Source of the DNA: Hymenolepis diminuta
Taxonomy: Eukaryota; Platyhelminthes; Cestoda; Cyclophyllidea; Hymenolepididae
Direction: 5' to 3'
Assembly: GCA_900708905.1 (NCBI GenBank)
Contig: CAADRB010000125.1
Coordinates: 70,137-134,136, forward strand
DNA length: 64,000 bases
The first letter of the stretch is position 1. Every line of letters starts with the position of its first letter. Below are positions 53,301 through 64,000 of the stretch, one piece after another. The translations under genes and the position numbers were made by a program. The notes beneath the pieces are model-generated. The model was given only the letters and a program-made list of their open reading frames with translations. It was not told the DNA's origin and ran no database searches.

Positions 53301-56300
53301 TGATTTGATTCTACCGTCTTCTGCTTATTAGGCTAAGAAGCATAAAGGACATTTTATAATTACTTTCTCCAGAATCTTCTGCTTTTGGGTATTGGTTGAT
53401 TGTTTCCGGAAATGCACAACGCTGATACAAGGATACTGCCGTCCCAGATAGATAAACACACAGTGAGAAAGATCACATATTCACAGACATGAGTCAGGGT
53501 GAAAGTGTAGGTTTCTAGGACTTCAACGTCACAGACAAATTGATTGGAGTGCGGCTAATCAAATACGTGACTGACATGTTGTACCATGACATTCGAGTGA
53601 AATAAAATTCCTGCAACCAATATTAAACATCTGCGTGGTTTATACTTTGAACGATTAATCGAAATAAAGAATACCTGTTTATAATTACAGAATGGTTGAA
53701 TAAATTGAGATGGACATCCATATGTGAAATACCTCGCTCTAGAAGATTGCACTTTTAGACCCTTCTGATGTGTTAATCAATTGTCTTTCCGAAACTAAGC
53801 CTTGAAAAAGTTTAAATGGAGACTGTTCGAAAATCTTAATCATTATTCAAGACTTCCTAAACTAGTATAACTAGTATAATAACGTGTAAAGAAAATCAAG
53901 TTACATTTCCATGAAAATCGCACAATCTATCACCGATTATTGTCCAAAGCTGGCTGATATTTGCGAAATGTTTCCTTTTAAAACGTTCGCATATACTTTA
54001 TAGGCAAGGCAGACATTTTCATTGTTTACTAAGTTTTCATGTCTGCTACACATGCATGCAAAACTCATTATCATATTGATTTACCAAATTTCGTTGATCA
54101 TCGTTCCAACTGTAGTAATCAATCTAATTGGCCAATCGGGATTGAATAAACACCTCATTTATATCTCTTTAAGACGAATCGCACAGGATTAAGTTTATTA
54201 GTGATTTATTTCATTTATATTTCATTGAATTACGTGAAATCTTTTAGAATAGTCATCTACTTATAATTATTTAGTAGCACATTTGTGTCTCCAGTATAGC
54301 CCCACTCCCAATACCGCTTAGTTAGCTAATGGTGAATGCAAAACCCCGCATATATTTTTACTTTGACCTTTCACGTTCTATAGAAAACAAAATATTTGTG
54401 AGGATAGAATAATAAAGTGGAATGGTATAAAAAGCACAATTAATTAGAGTAAAACCAGTCATGTTAAAATTTTGGCTGAAGCATCAAAATGCTCGTGGAT
54501 ATTAAAAGAGACAAATGCATTGAGGTAGCATGAACGATCGCTAAAGTAAAATGACTGACCGATAAGATTTGAATATCTCGAACACGAACTCAGAGACCTA
54601 AGAAACACATTCTCATATTTGAGTTTGCTAGCACTAGAACGTTCTTAAAAGTACAGACGACATACCGATCGCGTATCGAACAAGTACGATGTACGTGCAG
54701 AGGCCTTCCAGCCAATCGGCGATTAGGATTCTTGCAGCATGGTGTTAATTGTACTCAGAACTGCTAAGCTTTTTCAGTAAAAACCCTCTCCTCACAATAT
54801 TTTCCGTGTTCTCACAACTTTNTCTACTAGAGGCTAATTGTATTTGTCTGTAGCTAGTTAGACATCAAAAAGTACTGTGAGTGTCTAGTCAAGGGCTTAT
54901 TTGTGTAGTATTCGAAACAACATTCCTAAAAACAAAGTCTTTCTCACCAAAGTTAAAGAGAATATTAATGATGCCTGCTTCTACGCGAATGCCGTATTTG
55001 AGACACAAACCGCTCCTTGGAACAAAGCGTCCGCAAATCCTGAAGGAGGAGCAATCTAAACGATGAGTAAGCCAAGCTGATGGGTAAATATCTAAATGCC
55101 AGTGTCAACTAAAACGCAGTCATATGCTTTAATAAAATGGTCACCAGAGCTATATACTTCATAACCAGCTGCCAAATCTGATCCGCGGGTGAAGTGGTAG
55201 CCTTTTCGGAAACTATACGGGAAAGAGTGACAGACTGCTCTTCAATAGTAGAGGACATTTAAAGTTAATTAAGTGAAATACAAGTTATTATGCAGAAGTA
55301 TTATTTTCTGAGTTCTTATAAAACTATCAAGAAAATAGTACTTAAATCGATTACATCAATTCAATAATTCGCAGAGGTCACATTTCCTCTGTTATTTGTG
55401 CAAATGAGTAGTTAAAACGCATTATATAAAAGCTTGGAAAATTATTTAGCAAGTAAATAATAATTCACATTTTAAAAGAAATCATAATATATTTATATAT
55501 ACGCGATATACATAAATCTCGAAAATGTACAAGATAGTTTGGCGCTTTCACTTTTAGACTAAAATTGATCAAAAAATTTTTTGACGGATTTAAATGCGAA
55601 ATTAAAGATTAATTTGAATTAGATTTTCATCAGTTTATATAATTGAGCGACTCTAAGACGATATCTATTAAAGTTTGTCAATTGTTGGAACCTCTATCAA
55701 TCGGCCGAATCTTATAGCCATGTCCTGTCTATCAAGATCTCAAAATAGCTCTTCGATCGCTTTTCATTCACGTCTAAACTTCGAGCAGATTTTCTCTGTC
55801 TTTTAACCAAATCATCAACCTCATCCAACTTTATTCCATTAAATAACAAGATGAAATCTTTTAAGAAGCCCAGCTTTAAACATTTCTTTCGAACTCCTAC
55901 TGGTACACTTTTCCTGCAAGCTCCTCTCTCTTTTCAATTCCTTCTAAAAGCTTCTACATCCAGCCTTCCACCTAACTTCCGGTTTTGTAGTTCCTTTACT
56001 TTCTCACTCTGCCAATTCTCAGCCAAGTAATACCCTCCTGTACTTTCTTCTTGCTCTGTGTAGTACTCTGTATAGATCTATAACTAGTGACCCTCTAGTC
56101 TTATCCCCAATAATTTGTACACCTTTACTTCTACTCTGCAAATGCGTCAACACCTAAACTGGCGAAGTGAATTATACTCATTGTGTAAAAAGTGGATAGC
56201 CTCATGTATCCATAATTAGATTTCTTGACTTTATGCTCTGTTTCTGCACGACTTCCCCCATTTACTCCTTATTCGGATCTTTTACTGTTTCATCGGATTG

Positions 56301-56539
56301 AGTCTGTTAAATTGCACAAGAGCTCATTCCAACCCACAACCCTGCGCCGTTCTTATTGTCGGGTGGTGATTTTTATTGATCACTCATCTGACTAATACAA
56401 CTCACAAAACTGTCAAATATCCTTAGCACACCTTATTACAGTGTCGAGACGCAATGATTAGAGCATTCTGCCGCCTCTAGAATGCTACCATTAATAAGCC
56501 ACTCCAAAAATCGCTGATTATTAGCTCCATTATACCTCT
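50346..56539. other. Intergenic, nothing recognised
   Basis: 6.2 kb without a supportable gene. Inverted and direct CCAAT motifs at 52669-52684 and near 54.71 kb may mark promoters of unseen genes. There is a 16-bp palindrome-like CCAATTTTTTAATTGG at 52824-52839. A single undetermined base is at 54822. Confidence 0.45.
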
Positions 56540-56650
56540 TATCCTCTCCTCAAAATCAGAAGGATGGGAATAACTGAATACGTCTACTCAATTTAGATAC
56601 GAGAGGGACTGTTTTAGGGTCTGTTTCTGCTATAGCCAGCAGATGTCTAT
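56540..56650 (+). repeat. Dispersed repeat R3, copy 4
   Basis: It contains TAACTGAATACG then GAGAGGGACTGTTTTAGGG, TCTG and a CTATAG run, matching the same part of R3 as the copies at 40.3 and 50.3 kb. It ends about 65 bp before the assembly gap. Confidence 0.35.
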
Positions 56651-56714
56651 CAACACATGACGATTAGAAGTGATTGACTGGCGATAAGATCTCCACTATA
56701 GTGTCCACAGGTGG

Positions 56715-57339
56715 NNNNNNNNNNNNNNNNNNNNNNNNNNNNNNNNNNNNNNNNNNNNNNNNNNNNNNNNNNNNNNNNNNNNNNNNNNNNNNNNNNNNNN
56801 NNNNNNNNNNNNNNNNNNNNNNNNNNNNNNNNNNNNNNNNNNNNNNNNNNNNNNNNNNNNNNNNNNNNNNNNNNNNNNNNNNNNNNNNNNNNNNNNNNNN
56901 NNNNNNNNNNNNNNNNNNNNNNNNNNNNNNNNNNNNNNNNNNNNNNNNNNNNNNNNNNNNNNNNNNNNNNNNNNNNNNNNNNNNNNNNNNNNNNNNNNNN
57001 NNNNNNNNNNNNNNNNNNNNNNNNNNNNNNNNNNNNNNNNNNNNNNNNNNNNNNNNNNNNNNNNNNNNNNNNNNNNNNNNNNNNNNNNNNNNNNNNNNNN
57101 NNNNNNNNNNNNNNNNNNNNNNNNNNNNNNNNNNNNNNNNNNNNNNNNNNNNNNNNNNNNNNNNNNNNNNNNNNNNNNNNNNNNNNNNNNNNNNNNNNNN
57201 NNNNNNNNNNNNNNNNNNNNNNNNNNNNNNNNNNNNNNNNNNNNNNNNNNNNNNNNNNNNNNNNNNNNNNNNNNNNNNNNNNNNNNNNNNNNNNNNNNNN
57301 NNNNNNNNNNNNNNNNNNNNNNNNNNNNNNNNNNNNNNN
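56715..57339. other. Assembly gap (625 Ns)
   Basis: A run of undetermined bases. Apparent ORFs across it have no meaning. Confidence 0.99.
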
Positions 57340-58615
57340 AATGCCGTTCTTTGAGATTTTGGATCGTCCAGTTAGGACTTCATTCTTGAGGCAATTGAAT
57401 TAACTTAAAGTACATAGTGCTTTTCACGGACGCAATATTTTCTTACTCTCTTTCAAGGTAATTTCGTTCGATTTCAGGAAAGAGTTTACATCTGAATTGA
57501 TGACGTTTAAAAATGTATTTAGGTTGCCGCTCCTATCAGTAGATTCGTAGAGGTGTTTGTCGATAACACGATAGCGACATTTCCTTAATGATCACGGCAG
57601 CAGGCTCGCCAGATTACACTCAAGGAGAACTATTTATTCACTGAACAGTATGTAAACGTGAAGAAGCCTACAAACTTGTGAAGTTGTTACACTTTTATAT
57701 AAATTTGTTTCGTGATCAATGCAATTCGTCATTCGCAATTGATCTTGTTCCTTCAGTAGGCCTCCCTTAGCAAAGTGGTTTCGTGCACTTAATTCAACAG
57801 AATTCACCGAAAGTCAGCAAGTGAGTTAAAGGCACATTTTGTGAGTTTGCAATATTGTATTAATGAATGATGGGAGAGAAATCCCAATTTTTTCAAGTGA
57901 AAGCAAATGAACTCGAATGGAGGTGAGCTGACCTAATCAGGGTTAAGGAAGGATCCTAGAATAAGTTGTAAATGCAGTCGGGTCATCAGAGGAGTCTTAC
58001 TTTATTCTATTTTCTTGGATTCAAACTGCAAACTATTTACATAATGGAAAGTTCATTGTGTGAAGTTCCAAAATCTAACACTCATCATTTGTCCCAGGAT
58101 TTCAGATTGGAATCATATTGTTGGGGTTAGGGTAAGGACGCACGTGAGAAAATGAGTGCAGATGTACTATTGAGTGAAACGAGGTGGTTATGAAAATGGG
58201 GTTTAAATACGGCAGATGAGGATTTTGAGCCATGGGGACATAAGGACGTCACTGCGGCTTCGTGGGCAGAAAATCGAAGCATTTTCATGGGGAATGCGAA
58301 TAAAGAGTAATTCCGGAAATGCATAAAGAGTCATCCTCCAGCTTCCCCCCAACCTTGAGGTGCACAAAGGCGACACAAATTTCTGGCTGTGAATTGCTCT
58401 AAGTGTAATTGTCCTGCTCGGGCCAAATGCCACCTTCTTCGGGAGGCAGTAGGAATAAGACGAGGGAAATGGAAGCATGCATGTAACAGTAGGATAAAAT
58501 ATTGTTAGAATGGTAAACACAAAAACGAATTAAAATGGAGAACACAGAATAGTTAATTGAAATGTCATGAATAACAAGCAACTAATAGGAAATGGAATAT
58601 ATGGAAATTAAAAAG
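57340..58615 (+). repeat. Long direct duplication, copy 1 (begins at the gap edge)
   Basis: It reads the same as 62725-64000 (offset 5,385 bp) at every place compared, with no difference seen. Copy 1 starts with the first base after the gap. Homology extends at least to 58615, where the window ends in copy 2. It contains an LTR-family fragment on the minus strand. Confidence 0.95.
58120..58475 (-). mobile_element. LTR-family fragment C
   Basis: On the minus strand it matches the outer and middle parts of copy B: CTTCGGGAGGC, GTAGGAAT, AGACGAGG, AATGCGAATAAA, CATAAAGAGTCATCC-type, TGCAGATGTAC and GTGAAACGAGG. It stops near 58120, where copy B continues into the TATA or CT-rich part, so it is truncated. 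Confidence 0.55.
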
Positions 58616-59099
58616 AAAGGGTTATTTGAAGATTATGAAGAGCAGATAATTTAGAGTTAATGGGAATTATAAAAATTTTAAAGAAGTCAGTGTTGGAGAC
58701 TGTTCGGTTATTTATCACCGGTTTGATAGTTTCATTTGTCTCTAAGTCCTTCTACTTTTGTCTACTCCTTGCCACAGTGTTACTACATATTGAATGAAAG
58801 CAATGTGGAGATATTGGGATGGGGAGTCTGCAACAATATTTCTGAAGGTAGAGGTAGGTGGGATAGTATTGAAGGATGAATTCCCATTCATTTACATAAG
58901 TTTCATTCGTGTTATTAATTACCACTGAGATCTAATTAACTCGTCCTCACAGTAGTGTTTGAAGTGCCTGACCGTACAGTAACCTCATATTCCTTGTAGA
59001 TAACCATCATGTGCCCATTAGTGGTTTATTTTAACTATCAGAATAATCTATTTAAGTGGTCCTTGAATGAACGTTGTAGAGATTCAACCTCCTCATGGA

Positions 59100-59360
59100 G
59101 ATGTTCGGAACCATTCCACCTTTACATACCATTCCTCCTACACGAGACTATATAAGGCCCTTTTAGAAACACACACAGACCTAAGCTTGTCATTCATCGA
59201 CTCCTACGCTTCCTTCTCGTCTCCTTTGTCTTTCATATCTCTTTTACCCTCTTAAATCCCCATTGAGGGTCGTTCAATACATTTTGACATAATCGGTTCT
59301 TGGTGTCCTGCTCTATAACTGTTGTAGTTCTTACATTATTTGTTACCGTACCTACTTTGT
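59100..59360 (+). mobile_element. LTR-family fragment E
   Basis: Opposite orientation to fragment C. It has a TATATAAGG box, a CT-rich tract, CAATACATTTTGA, TTCTTGGTGT(C)CTGCTC and TGTTGTAGTTCTTAC, in the same order as in copies A and B read on the minus strand. No internal coding region is attached. Confidence 0.5.
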
Positions 59361-62300
59361 TGGTAATGCTATTTTTGCAGATGTTGACCCTTAAAGTACG
59401 TGACAGAACTGTTTGAAGTATTTGAGACTGGGAATCACCAAGTTGAACTATTGGAGCGTGATAGCGTGGTGCTGAAGTTGTCTAGCAGAGTTTGTTGTGG
59501 ACATTGACGCTCTGTGTCCGGCTGAGGCACTTTGGAGGATTTGACATATAAGATTTTTTAGATGTCCACGACATCCAGTGCTTATTAAGCGGTAGATCAT
59601 CGTTTTTAAGACTACTATTGTTATTGTTCATAGCACATCATAGAAATCTTTCCATGTTTTAATCAGGGGAACAGCAAACGAATCTAATCACATATGAGAA
59701 CGGAAACTCAGGACATCATAAGCCTAATTAAATAAATTCGAGAGCATAATGTTTTCCACACCATAGTGTCACCTCATTTACCTTTCATATGTCTTAATGT
59801 TCCATTTTCATCATTATTTCTTCCTAATTTATGAGTATTTAGATAGAGTTTCCTAACCAGTTGATCTGATTTTGTGGTTGATTATGCCACCTCGATTTAC
59901 TTGTATTAGTCTAGAAAAAAAATATATGTTACTAAAACTGATGTTAATTTAACCCACGTTAATGCAGCAAATGCATTTCTTAATTTTGAGAGGCAACTGA
60001 TATTAGTTACCGATAAGTGTAATAATAATAAAGAGGAAGTGGTCATAAAGTTCTAAGAGAAAACTCAAGGTATCAAAGAGTCTTGCTTCATTTGATGTTT
60101 GAATTCGGCTCGCACAATGTATACTAAACGTGCAGTTCATGTTTCAAAGTTTAAATTTCATGAATAAACACCTGAATTACAGCAATTACTTGTGTGCGAT
60201 GTCCAGTATTTATTGACGGTTTATTTGATCTTGCCAGTCTAGGTCATTTTTTTTTTCGATGTTTGAGAAAGCAGCTTACAATTTTAAGATAGCAGAGGTT
60301 AAGATATTTTGAGTTATTAGAGATCTACGAGCTATGTTCACTCAAGGTGAATCTTAGGTACTCTGTTTTACGATCTATGAATCCGATATTCCAGTCTCAA
60401 AGAGAAAGAAAGAGAGCAAGAAGTTGATCAGTTGAGCCTTCTAGCAATCTATTTTTTGACCTTGACATGTATAAACAGGCCAATAGATTAATTATAAAGT
60501 TCATGGGAATTTTTGCTGGCATACGTAATAAAATAATGCTATTTTCTCAAGAGGAAATATTTAACAAAATATTTTTCTCACATTAATGTAATATTTTCAT
60601 ATTGACACACTGCAACGATATATTTAACCTAGCATAGTCCACTATATACTAACTCACGATATTTTCGCTTCTAATGACTAAAAAAGTAGAATGATACAGC
60701 ACGGTTGGTTTTAACACAGCAAAAGTCTGTGTTGCTGGAGAATTAAATAATAAAAGGAAGATTGAGTGTACTCTGCAATACAAAAGTCTGCAAAACTCGC
60801 TTAAGTAAGAGACGTAACAGGTGCCACGAACTACAGATCACGAAGTATATTTAAATGACGATGTGTTATAGCCAGATATACCAACCTGATACTTGCTTAT
60901 GACTGTCATGTGTTTCTATATCTTCAGGTCACACAGAAGGATAAAGATGCTAAGGTCAAGAAGTACACCAGTTTTAACCGGATTGCATCAATTTCCCTTG
61001 CATTTGCGAACTTCTAAAATCATCGTAATTTCTCCAAAGTATAAAGCTATTTTTCTTCAATATTACTGGATTAAATATCTTTGCATTTTATATGTTCTAT
61101 GTCAGTGGTCTGTAAAGAATCATTAATACTAGGATCTCTTAATTTTTTAATTTTATTTATTTGAAAGCCATTTGATTAATTAATGGACTCGACTACATCG
61201 TTCTGCTCTGCACAGACTGAGTATTAATGGTAATAAAGAACTGAACTGTTGAAAATATTCCTCTGGTTTGGCTTGCGTCCGCTATTTACTATTGAAATAA
61301 TTTTCAGTCATGATCATCTCATCAAATGAACTTTTTTATCTCGCCCAGTTTAAATAGAGCTAGACCAAGAAATTAACAATTTAATCGAAACTAGCAATAC
61401 CCTATTAATTTGGGTGAAATGAAAAAAAGCTTTTATCGTCCTTGATAACATTTTTTGCCAAATTTTACTATTTTCCCATGTATTGGACACTCTCAGACGT
61501 CAAACGACCAATCAAAATTAGATAATATAAAGTAGTTCCAGATATCGTCAGTAAAATCAATTGAAGATCACGACCAATTTGAAGTTTGAGATTATTCCTC
61601 TAGAAACTAATAATATTTCTAAGGACTAACAGGGTGGACAGCACTTCTGTAATAAGAAAATTAGGAGATAAATAGAAAATTGGGGAACACTAGGTCACTG
61701 TTAGGATTAAGAGAGAAAGAACGAGGTGAGTCAGAGAATATACATCAGTGCGAAGAAAATACAAAGGAATTGTAATAATGAGGATAAAATGTTGAGTAAT
61801 TTAGGTAGGTTGAATAGGTTGCGTCCGTAGTATGTCTGATGAGCGAACTGGGCTGACGTATGGGTGAGCCCGTGTTTCCTAAGAGAAGTTGAAAATCATA
61901 CTGAAAATCTATGATATTGGAAATAGAACTTAATGACTCAACTATTCCTAAGTACCATATCTGATTTTTATGGAGAATCATGAAGATATGGAGATTGAAT
62001 TGGTTTTCAGTCAAACGAATTTCGTTTACAAGGAATCCTAAGGATGTTTGAATATATCAACTAAAATAAATTTAACACTGTGGCTCATAATAGAAGCTAT
62101 TTTCGAAATCTCCTTCTGAAAATGATGGAAAGGTAGTTAAAATGAATATCTGCGGCCAGCAGAAGTGAGGTAAGATGCTTCATATAGCCTATATTCTAAC
62201 TATATAGAAAGATTAAAGTGAAATATTTCAGGCACTTTTTCGTGGTGTTTTACCTATTTGTCCTTTTGATCGAAAAATGATCAATGAACGTTAGAAAAAA

Positions 62301-62724
62301 AGATTTATACCTTTTAACACTTAATCTACCATAATTTCTTCATTGGAAAGTGAAGATTTGTCTGTAGCTTGTGTTGAAAATTAAGTATTTTTAAAACTTA
62401 AAACTTTTGATCACATACAAATATTTATCAAGATGATGCAGACTCAAGTGAACCGAGCGAAGATTCAAATTTTTTTTTAATGACGAAAGTAGACGAACAT
62501 TCAAATTTTTACAAGTTTAGAAACGGAATGACGACAATGCTCTTCATCTTCATAGGGGCGTGCGTGAATCTGAAACTTATTTGAACAAATCATAATTTGC
62601 CATTTATAAAACAGATCATACATAAGGTTCGATTTAGAGGCACGATTTTTAATATGCTATTTCCCGAGGAGCTGAGAAAGACAAATTGGAGAATTTCAGT
62701 TATTAAATATTTGATTATCATTAA
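59361..62724. other. Intergenic, nothing recognised apart from one dispersed repeat
   Basis: Short ORFs at 60893-61126 and 61745-62014 lack motifs or splice support. The region forms the unique part between the two identical repeats. Confidence 0.5.
60068..60225 (+). repeat. Diverged dispersed repeat, copy 2 (partner at 1.08 kb)
   Basis: It aligns with 1083-1245 in the same orientation, with shared AAAGAGTCTT and CTTCATTTGATGT at the left and ATTTCATGAAT and CGATGTCCAGT further on. The divergence is clear, so this is an old copy. Confidence 0.5.
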
Positions 62725-64000
62725 AATGCCGTTCTTTGAGATTTTGGATCGTCCAGTTAGGACTTCATTCTTGAGGCAATTGAATTAACTTAAAGTACAT
62801 AGTGCTTTTCACGGACGCAATATTTTCTTACTCTCTTTCAAGGTAATTTCGTTCGATTTCAGGAAAGAGTTTACATCTGAATTGATGACGTTTAAAAATG
62901 TATTTAGGTTGCCGCTCCTATCAGTAGATTCGTAGAGGTGTTTGTCGATAACACGATAGCGACATTTCCTTAATGATCACGGCAGCAGGCTCGCCAGATT
63001 ACACTCAAGGAGAACTATTTATTCACTGAACAGTATGTAAACGTGAAGAAGCCTACAAACTTGTGAAGTTGTTACACTTTTATATAAATTTGTTTCGTGA
63101 TCAATGCAATTCGTCATTCGCAATTGATCTTGTTCCTTCAGTAGGCCTCCCTTAGCAAAGTGGTTTCGTGCACTTAATTCAACAGAATTCACCGAAAGTC
63201 AGCAAGTGAGTTAAAGGCACATTTTGTGAGTTTGCAATATTGTATTAATGAATGATGGGAGAGAAATCCCAATTTTTTCAAGTGAAAGCAAATGAACTCG
63301 AATGGAGGTGAGCTGACCTAATCAGGGTTAAGGAAGGATCCTAGAATAAGTTGTAAATGCAGTCGGGTCATCAGAGGAGTCTTACTTTATTCTATTTTCT
63401 TGGATTCAAACTGCAAACTATTTACATAATGGAAAGTTCATTGTGTGAAGTTCCAAAATCTAACACTCATCATTTGTCCCAGGATTTCAGATTGGAATCA
63501 TATTGTTGGGGTTAGGGTAAGGACGCACGTGAGAAAATGAGTGCAGATGTACTATTGAGTGAAACGAGGTGGTTATGAAAATGGGGTTTAAATACGGCAG
63601 ATGAGGATTTTGAGCCATGGGGACATAAGGACGTCACTGCGGCTTCGTGGGCAGAAAATCGAAGCATTTTCATGGGGAATGCGAATAAAGAGTAATTCCG
63701 GAAATGCATAAAGAGTCATCCTCCAGCTTCCCCCCAACCTTGAGGTGCACAAAGGCGACACAAATTTCTGGCTGTGAATTGCTCTAAGTGTAATTGTCCT
63801 GCTCGGGCCAAATGCCACCTTCTTCGGGAGGCAGTAGGAATAAGACGAGGGAAATGGAAGCATGCATGTAACAGTAGGATAAAATATTGTTAGAATGGTA
63901 AACACAAAAACGAATTAAAATGGAGAACACAGAATAGTTAATTGAAATGTCATGAATAACAAGCAACTAATAGGAAATGGAATATATGGAAATTAAAAAG
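62725..64000 (+). repeat. Long direct duplication, copy 2 (runs off the right end)
   Basis: It reads the same as 57340-58615. Its left flank (TTATTAAATATTTGATTATC and upstream) is unique in the window. The corresponding flank of copy 1 would fall inside the gap. It includes a second copy of the LTR fragment at about 63505-63860. Confidence 0.95.
63505..63860 (-). mobile_element. LTR-family fragment C, duplicated copy
   Basis: Same sequence as fragment C at 58120-58475, carried inside the long duplication and not a separate insertion. Confidence 0.55.

Noticed and set aside
56674..57403. Long ORFs of about 230 residues across the N run
   Set aside because: They consist of undetermined bases.

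Overview
The window is AT-rich nuclear DNA from an invertebrate metazoan. A flatworm (tapeworm or fluke type) fits best, but this is an inference. It rests on many very short introns (31-84 bp) beside long ones, Ty3/Gypsy debris of a kind I associate with flatworms, and a splice-acceptor-like AG 0-12 nt before the start codon of all five recognised genes. No tRNA, rRNA, CRISPR or prokaryotic operon signal was seen.

Layout. (1) 2.1-8.6 kb is a compact cluster of three conserved genes. COP9 signalosome subunit 2 (minus strand, last exon missing) lies head to head with a zinc metallopeptidase of the uncharacterised yeast YIL108W type (plus strand, three exons). That gene converges on a Rag A/B GTPase (minus strand, six exons), with 40 bp between the two stop codons. 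(2) 9.5-10.2 kb holds a possible two-exon gene that I do not recognise. (3) 14-17.6 kb holds two related LTR copies, one still joined to the tail of a Gypsy polyprotein. (4) 21.5-35.1 kb is a ten-exon monocarboxylate-transporter-type (SLC16) gene. A dead, antisense Gypsy element sits in its 6.5-kb second intron. (5) 36.0-37.7 kb has another LTR copy followed by a broken mariner-like transposase. (6) 41.1-45.7 kb is the gene for neuroendocrine protein 7B2, with a CCAAT-rich candidate promoter. (7) 45.7-64 kb has no gene I can support. It contains diverged dispersed repeats, a 625-bp assembly gap, and a 1,276-bp sequence present twice without a visible difference, 5,385 bp apart. The first copy begins at the gap edge and the second runs off the right end.

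The genes are ordinary housekeeping or neuroendocrine genes (protein deneddylation, amino-acid sensing to TORC1, metabolite transport, prohormone-convertase chaperoning) and do not form one pathway. I found no clearly new system. The items most worth a second look are the uniform acceptor-before-ATG pattern, the 7B2 variant without a polybasic furin site, the poorly characterised metallopeptidase, and the gap-edge duplication, which is probably an assembly artefact.
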